Source of the DNA: Siphonodentalium dalli
Lineage: Eukaryota; Mollusca; Scaphopoda; Gadilida; Siphonodentaliidae
Assembly (NCBI GenBank): GCA_032622095.1
Contig: CP136069.1
Location: 126,497,450-126,561,449 of the forward strand
Direction of reading: 5' to 3'
DNA: 64,000 nucleotides
The notes below the pieces were generated by a model. It worked only from the letters and a program-made list of their open reading frames with translations. It searched no databases and was not told the DNA's origin. Positions 63,869 to 64,000 of the stretch are shown here, piece after piece (the first letter of the stretch is position 1; every line of letters starts with the position of its first letter). Made by a program: the position numbers and the translations under genes.

Positions 63869-64000
63869 TCAAACAGTTCTTTGAACTGCGTCAGGTTGAC
63901 GGATGAAACAATCATCTCTGGTAAAATGTTCCATGGTATAACAACTCTCTGGGTGAAATAATATTTGCCTATGTCTTTAGTTTTACGAGGCAATTGTAAT
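63856..64000 (-). pseudogene. 3' end of a non-LTR retrotransposon ORF2 (runs off window)
   Basis: The minus strand from the window edge encodes about 47 residues ending at a TAG (63,856-63,858). They match the familiar C-terminus of CR1/jockey-like reverse transcriptase proteins: a basic start, YYFTQRVV, PWNILPE, a hydrophobic SSVNLTQFKELFD helix, and a final aromatic. No frame break is seen in this piece, but it is too short to judge the element. The rest lies beyond 64,000. Confidence 0.72.

Noticed and set aside
1-64000. tRNA, rRNA or telomeric repeats
   Set aside because: Scanning by eye found no convincing A/B-box pair, no rRNA core sequence and no TTAGGG-type array.

Overview
This window looks like animal nuclear DNA, probably from a marine invertebrate. 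The evidence is AT-rich sequence, several kinds of transposon, decayed non-LTR retrotransposons (LINEs), polyadenylation-type AATAAA signals, very long minisatellites, and no bacterial gene layout. I cannot name a species. I recognise no ordinary host gene. Nearly everything supportable is mobile or repetitive DNA, and an unusual share of it folds back on itself.

Left part (1-22.3 kb). A 5-kb foldback (1246-6195) carries tandem ~170-bp monomers that contain an AAGATGGCGGC-like word. It is followed by a 13.3-kb element (7198-20512) bounded by a 6-bp target duplication, CATAAG, with AG...CT termini. These are the end features of Polinton/Maverick elements. Instead of a normal Polinton core it is a giant palindrome: two ~4.45-kb arms around a ~430-bp GC-rich and CAA-rich spacer. 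Each arm carries the same compact gene set, transcribed outward: a 107-aa basic protein, a doubtful 64-aa ORF and a 189-aa C2H2-finger acidic protein. The outer right arm is split by a second insertion (about 16139-20123). That insertion encodes an intact 653-aa Crypton/DUF3504-like tyrosine recombinase, has 14-bp inverted termini, and has a near-perfect 170-bp hairpin at its left junction.

Middle part (22.9-51.9 kb). This is a ~29-kb minisatellite with a 25-bp unit in three sequence classes laid out in blocks. A LINE with two stops and frameshifts sits at about 26.4-30.55 kb. A 5'-truncated LINE tail (36049-37258) is flanked by a 7-bp duplication of array sequence. An 8.4-kb block of array that includes this LINE tail was later duplicated in tandem (A about 34.5-42.9 kb, B about 42.9-51.7 kb). 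Because the unit is 25 bp and one class has no stop in any forward frame, the array yields long but almost certainly meaningless ORFs of up to 505 aa.

Right part (52-64 kb). There are nested hairpins (52.05-52.5 kb) and then a 5.2-kb foldback (52553-57785) whose interior holds ten ~185-bp tandem units. Next come ~2.2 kb with nothing recognisable, a GC-rich 400-bp foldback (59999-60400), a duplicated ~420-bp module ending in hairpins (61.8-62.8 kb), a cluster of CTTAGCG palindromes (63.06-63.3 kb), and the 3' end of another LINE running off the right edge on the minus strand.

All boundaries were read by eye. Identities, copy numbers and array lengths are approximate. The family names rest on motifs and termini, not on database searches.
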